Part shown: piece after piece, positions 60,714 to 64,000 of the stretch
Position numbering within the stretch: the stretch's first letter is position 1
Layout: each line of letters starts with the position of its first letter
Source: Phragmites australis
Taxonomy: Eukaryota; Streptophyta; Magnoliopsida; Poales; Poaceae
Assembly: GCF_958298935.1 (NCBI RefSeq)
Contig: NC_084925.1
Span: 14,567,001 to 14,631,000 of the forward strand
DNA length: 64,000 nt
Reading direction: 5' to 3'
Made by a program: the position numbers and the translations under genes
The notes under the pieces: model-generated
What the model was told of the DNA's origin: nothing
Database searches by the model: none
The model's input: only the letters and a program-made list of their open reading frames with translations

Positions 60714-61556
60714 CACGAGCTCGTGCACGTCAACTAAATCATGAGGTGAGCTCGTTCCTTAGTGTTCCTTTATATTTTGATAAGGATGGGATGCTACTGA
60801 ATAATTGTGATGATTGTTACTTAGGAACATGGGAGAAGAACAGCAAGGGCGCCCAAGCCAAGGTGGAGGTCCAATCAAATTCGAGTCTGTTTTGGAGTCC
60901 AGGACCAGTCTGCACTAAAATCGTCGCCCAGGATGCATACGGACTCCAATTTCGATGTTCTACACATGGTTGGAAAGCTAAGGAGATAAGATTTCCAACG
61001 GGACTAGTCCCATGTCCAAATTCTTTCTGAGTCAACAGAAATTGTTAAAACAATTGGACGTCCAGAATCTGCCAGGGTGCTGCGCCACCATATTTTGGGC
61101 CGTTGGGCCGTGTAACGTGTTGGAGTCCATTAGGGACACGTCCAGGGGTCCTTGGCTGACCCTAGTCTTTTATACACAGTAGCCACCGCCCTAATTAGGG
61201 TTGGGTTTTGCTTAGATATTGATCTACACACAGTTGTGAGATTTTCGCTCTTGTTCCGGACCGACTAGATCGCCGCAAGTGTTTGTGGAACCCCGACTTC
61301 GAGTGCTTGAATTCAATTCGCAATATTTCAGATTGCATCTTCTACGTTCTTGCTTGTGTTCTCGGTACGCTTGCAGGGATTGAGCCTTCTTGGCGAGGTC
61401 AACCGCGCGACACGGTTGATAACCATCGGAGCTGTGGTGTAGTGATTGCAAGGGAGACGATATGTTCGGGTCGAAGCCTTTGGATCATCAACGTCGAGTT
61501 CTCCACCCACCGATTTATCGCTACCTATCGGAAGATCAGGCCAACATTACCCATCA
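60647..61556 (+). repeat. 3' LTR of the CRM element
   Basis: 910 bp, collinear with 53,910-54,808. Differences include a (CA)n length change near 60,672, a small insertion GGGCCGTT near 61,105, and point changes. The TATA-like TTTATACA lies at 61,168-61,175. Confidence 0.93.
60690..60830 (+). pseudogene. CR motif (integrase C-terminus) encoded inside the CRM 3' LTR
   Basis: In the 3' LTR one frame reads PLTRARARQLNHEVSSFL and continues to about 60,830 (NCDDCYLG). In CRM elements this region replaces a classical chromodomain and is thought to direct insertion to CENH3 chromatin. Here it is out of frame with the upstream integrase because of the (CA)n tract at about 60,671-60,682. The same motif is present in the 5' LTR near 53,970-54,020. 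Confidence 0.8.
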
Positions 61557-61561
61557 CTTGA

Positions 61562-62700
61562 TATACTTAGGTTTGACAAATCAAAGTTACTTCCTTGAGT
61601 TGTTTGATTTGAAATCCTAGGTAGAACTTTAGTTCACCCATCATTGACATCTCAAACCTCTTGGTCATAATCCTACTAAACTCTTCATAAAATATTTTGT
61701 TAGTAGAACCAAATATAATATTATCGACATATATTTGGCAAACAAATAAATCATTATCGATATTTTTAGTGAAAAGAGTAGAATCGGTTTTGCCTATTTC
61801 AAAGCCTTTTTTGATAAGAAAATCCCTAAGGCATTCATACCATACTCTAGGTGCTTGCTTAAACCCATAGAGCGCCTTATAGAGTTTATACACATGATGA
61901 GGACATTTGGGATCTTCAAATCCGGGAGGTTGCTCTACGTACACCAATTTGGAGATTGGTCTATTTAGGAAAGCGCTCTTCACATCCATTTGATATTTGA
62001 TATAGCTTGAAATTATGGTGAGTAGCATAGGCAAGTAATATACGAATTGATTCAAGCCTAGCTACGGGAGCATAAATCTCATCAAAATCCAAACCTTCTA
62101 TTTACGTGAAGACTTGAGCAACCAACCTTGCCTTGTTTCTAGTGACGATCCCGTTCTCATCTTGTTTGTTGCGGAAGACCCATTTGGTGCCAATTATATT
62201 TTGGTTTGGTCTTTCCACCAATGTCCAAACTTCATTCCTCTGGAAATTATTCAATTCTTCTTGCATAGCCATCACCCAATCCGGATCTCCAAGTGCATCT
62301 TCCACCTTCAACGGTTCCAAAGAGGAAACAAAAGAGTAACATTTACAAAAATTTGCAATTCTAGAATGAGTGGTTACTCCCTTTTGTATATCACCAAGTA
62401 TGTTGTCCACGGGGTGATCTCTTTAGATATTTTGATGAACTCTTGGGTGTGGCACTTGAGGTTGGGGTTGAATATCTTCTCCTTCATCATTAAAAAACTT
62501 GTTGAAATCATCATAATCTTGATCTTGACCTTGTTCTTGATTTTGATCTTGCATTGGAGTAGATGTCGATGGCTCTACTTGAATTGATGAAGACAGTTGA
62601 CTTAGGTCATTATTGGCCATATGTTGCTCTTGTGACTCTTGAAACTTGATTTCTCCAATTTTCATCTTCTTTATTACTTTGCTTGGAATTTCTTAATCAC
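61562..62700 (-). pseudogene. Sirevirus reverse transcriptase, upstream half
   Basis: On the minus strand, 62,410-62,102 encodes the RT lead-in (NEVWTLVERPNQNIIGTKWVF). After a stop and frameshift, 62,055-61,567 gives KYQMDVKSAFLN, VYVEQPPGFEDP and YGFKQAPRVWYE. The catalytic YVDD motif reads YVDN (codon AAT at 61,720-61,722), so the second active-site aspartate is lost. Coding sequence stops at the CRM insertion. The region 62,665-62,423 is the usual acidic, glutamine-rich linker between integrase and RT. Confidence 0.92.
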
Positions 62701-62788
62701 CGGTTAGGAGTTCGTAGGCGGTCTTCTTCAAGATCTTGTGGAGATACAATTGGTTGATTGCATGGCAAGCGGTGTTGATGGCCTCCGC

Positions 62789-63523
62789 CTAAAATTGATC
62801 TGATACCTTGTATTCATAAAGCATGGTTCTTGCTGACTCTATGAGAGTCCTATTCTTCCTCTCGACAATCCCATTTTGTTGAGGGGAGTAGGGTGCCGAT
62901 AATTCATGCTTTATTCCTTCTTCATCAAAAAATTCTTCAACTTGAGTGTTCTTGAATTCGCTTCCATTGTCACTTCTCACTCTCTTGATCTTCACATCGA
63001 ATTCATTTTGAGCTCTCCTCACGAATTTCTTGAATATGGCTTGTGTTTCACTTTTGTCGTGCAAAAAGAATACCGAAGTGAAACGAGAATAATCATCACA
63101 AATAACTAAGCCATATTTCCTCACAAAGAAATCTATCTCTTCATCATCGGAGCTTTTATCTTCACTTGAATAAAATTCTTCAACTTGTTTGCTCTTGCTT
63201 GCCTTGAAAGCTATTTCTTTGTTTTTGGAAGTGGAGCTTTGCTTGGATAAGTTCTTCACTTCATTTGCTTCCTCTTCCATGAGCTCATGAGCAAGTATTC
63301 TCCTAAGAACATCACTTAGGGTGAGCCTTTTGTAATCTCTCTTTTCCCGGATGAGGGTGACCAAAGTTGGGTTTCTTGGTGCGAAGGCTCTAAGCAACCT
63401 CCTCACCACCTTGTGACCATCAAGTTCTTCACTACCAAGTCCTCTAATCTTGTTGACAAGCACCATCATCCGATCATACATGGCTTGTGGAGTCTCATCA
63501 TCCTCTATGGCAAACCTTCCCAA
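62789..63523 (-). pseudogene. in-frame gag-integrase fusion of the Sirevirus
   Basis: A 244-codon open frame. Residues 1-132 are the gag core (RFAIEDDETPQAMYDRMMVL, LTLSDVLRRILAHEL). From FVRKY (133-137, about 63,113-63,127) it becomes the integrase core KYGLVICDDYSRFTSVFFLH. The DDE residues are D143/D144, D185 (SDNGSEF) and E221 (NGIVERKN). The rest of gag including its zinc knuckle, the protease and the integrase zinc-binding domain are missing. In the family, FVRK occurs in gag and KYGLVI in integrase, so a short shared stretch probably guided the deletion. The fusion is open but could not act as a normal gag or a complete integrase. Confidence 0.85.
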
Positions 63524-63599
63524 TTTGCCTTCAAGTAATTATATCTTGGATTCCCTCACACTAGTTGTACCTTCATGGGACACTTGAAGTGTATCCCAA

Positions 63600-63968
63600 A
63601 TTGATTTGGCCTACTCAAGCCCATCCACCTTGTTGAACTCTTCGGGGCTTAAGGCACTAAGTAGAACACTTGTTGCTTGGGTATTTCTATGTATGGCTTG
63701 TTCTTGTTCGGGTGTAGTCCATGTCTTCGGCTGGAAAATCAAGACCTACACACACAATTTCCCAAAAGCTCGGATGGAGCGATATTAAATGCATCTTCAT
63801 CTTGTGCCTCCAAGCGGTGTAGTGAGTACCATAAAATAATGGTGCACGCCCGGAAGGCACGGAGATGAAGTTGTTAGAAGGGGAATTTAATTTGCTATAA
63901 TCAAAATTAATTTCAACTCCCTTTCTATCTTTGGAGCCATCGGCTATTGAAGCATCTCCCGTATCCAT
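63600..63968 (-). pseudogene. Sirevirus gag N-terminus
   Basis: Starts at the ATG on 63,966-63,968 (MDTGDASIADGSKD) and contains NFDYSKLNSPSNNFISVPSG and YTAWRHKMKMHLISLHPSFW, a conserved Sirevirus gag start. The frame is lost near 63,690 and resumes in another frame at 63,523. The bases right of 63,968 are the leader towards the primer-binding site, which is outside the window. Confidence 0.88.
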
Positions 63969-64000
63969 TTGTCTTCTCGAACCACCACCCGAAGTTTCAC

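Larger units (their letters stand above)
53910..61556 (+). mobile_element. CRM-type (centromeric) Ty3/gypsy retrotransposon
   Basis: Both LTRs begin TGATGAGGACATCACTC, close to the conserved TGATGARGACATCC start of grass centromeric retrotransposons, and end CCATCA. CTTGA flanks both sides (53,905-53,909 and 61,557-61,561). The pol frame runs through the polypurine tract into the 3' LTR, where a TRARARQLNHEV motif matches the C-terminal CR region of CRM integrases. Element length is about 7.65 kb. It sits in the RT region of the Sirevirus. The LTRs show scattered differences, and pol has several frameshifts and stops. Confidence 0.92.
48322..64000 (-). mobile_element. Sirevirus (SIRE/Maximus copia) with env-like ORF, split by a CRM element
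   Basis: Read on the minus strand from the window end: gag start (63,968), gag fused to integrase, RT, [CRM insertion 53,910-61,556], RNase H, a palindrome-rich spacer, an env-like third ORF, polypurine tract, 3' LTR (50,013-48,322). The 5' LTR lies beyond position 64,000. An extra ORF after pol is a hallmark of Sireviruses. The element is dead: pol contains a large deletion, frameshifts, stops and a changed RT active site. Confidence 0.9.

Noticed and set aside
53910..61556. Centromeric satellite repeats near the CRM element
   Set aside because: No tandem array with a period near 150-180 bp was seen anywhere in the window. Only the retrotransposon evidence supports a centromere-proximal position.

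Overview
This window is intergenic DNA from a grass (Poaceae) chromosome and consists almost entirely of transposable elements, many nested in one another. The case for a grass rests on the element families: a centromeric-type (CRM) gypsy retrotransposon, a Tekay/Del chromovirus with 3-kb LTRs, Sirevirus-type copia elements, a CACTA element with CACTACTACAAAA termini, and a PIF/Harbinger element with a Tourist-like MITE. I see no intact host gene, rRNA, tRNA or CRISPR array. The species cannot be named from this sequence.

Layout. 1-2.4 kb: unassigned DNA with a 469-bp tandem duplication and a minisatellite. 2.4-6.76 kb: decayed CACTA element, minus strand. 7.5-12.0 kb: partial Sirevirus-type element, minus strand, one LTR plus gag only. 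12.02-17.02 kb: small decayed copia element with very short terminal repeats, split by a complete solo LTR of a Tekay relative (12,170-15,059, target duplication CCTGT). 17.40-20.52 kb: PIF/Harbinger element that keeps its Myb/SANT gene but has lost nearly all of the transposase. 21.45-21.91 kb: Tourist-like MITE. 22.084-45.804 kb: full-length Tekay chromovirus (target duplication CCCGC), whose 3' LTR is split by a gag-only Sirevirus-type element (31.609-43.503 kb). 45.8-48.3 kb: hAT transposase remnant. 48.322 kb to the window end: Sirevirus on the minus strand with an extra env-like ORF; its reverse transcriptase region is split by a CRM element (53.910-61.556 kb, target duplication CTTGA).

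All coding capacity belongs to mobile elements and nearly all of it is broken by stops or frameshifts. The nesting gives a relative order: hAT before Sirevirus before CRM; Tekay before the gag-only element; small copia before the solo LTR. A CRM element beside several large elements fits a pericentromeric or centromere-proximal position, but no satellite array is visible.

The most unusual observation is the ORF between the Tekay 5' LTR and its gag (25,263-26,060). Its first 25 residues closely copy the histone H3 N-terminal tail, including the K4 and K9 positions, in an element whose integrase ends in a chromodomain. Other points of interest are the gag-only element with four zinc knuckles and about 4.3 kb of non-coding interior, an in-frame gag-integrase fusion made by deletion in the Sirevirus, the CRM reading frame that runs into its own LTR with a (CA)n slippage site, and element-specific CCGG palindromes that mark every Sirevirus-type copy here.
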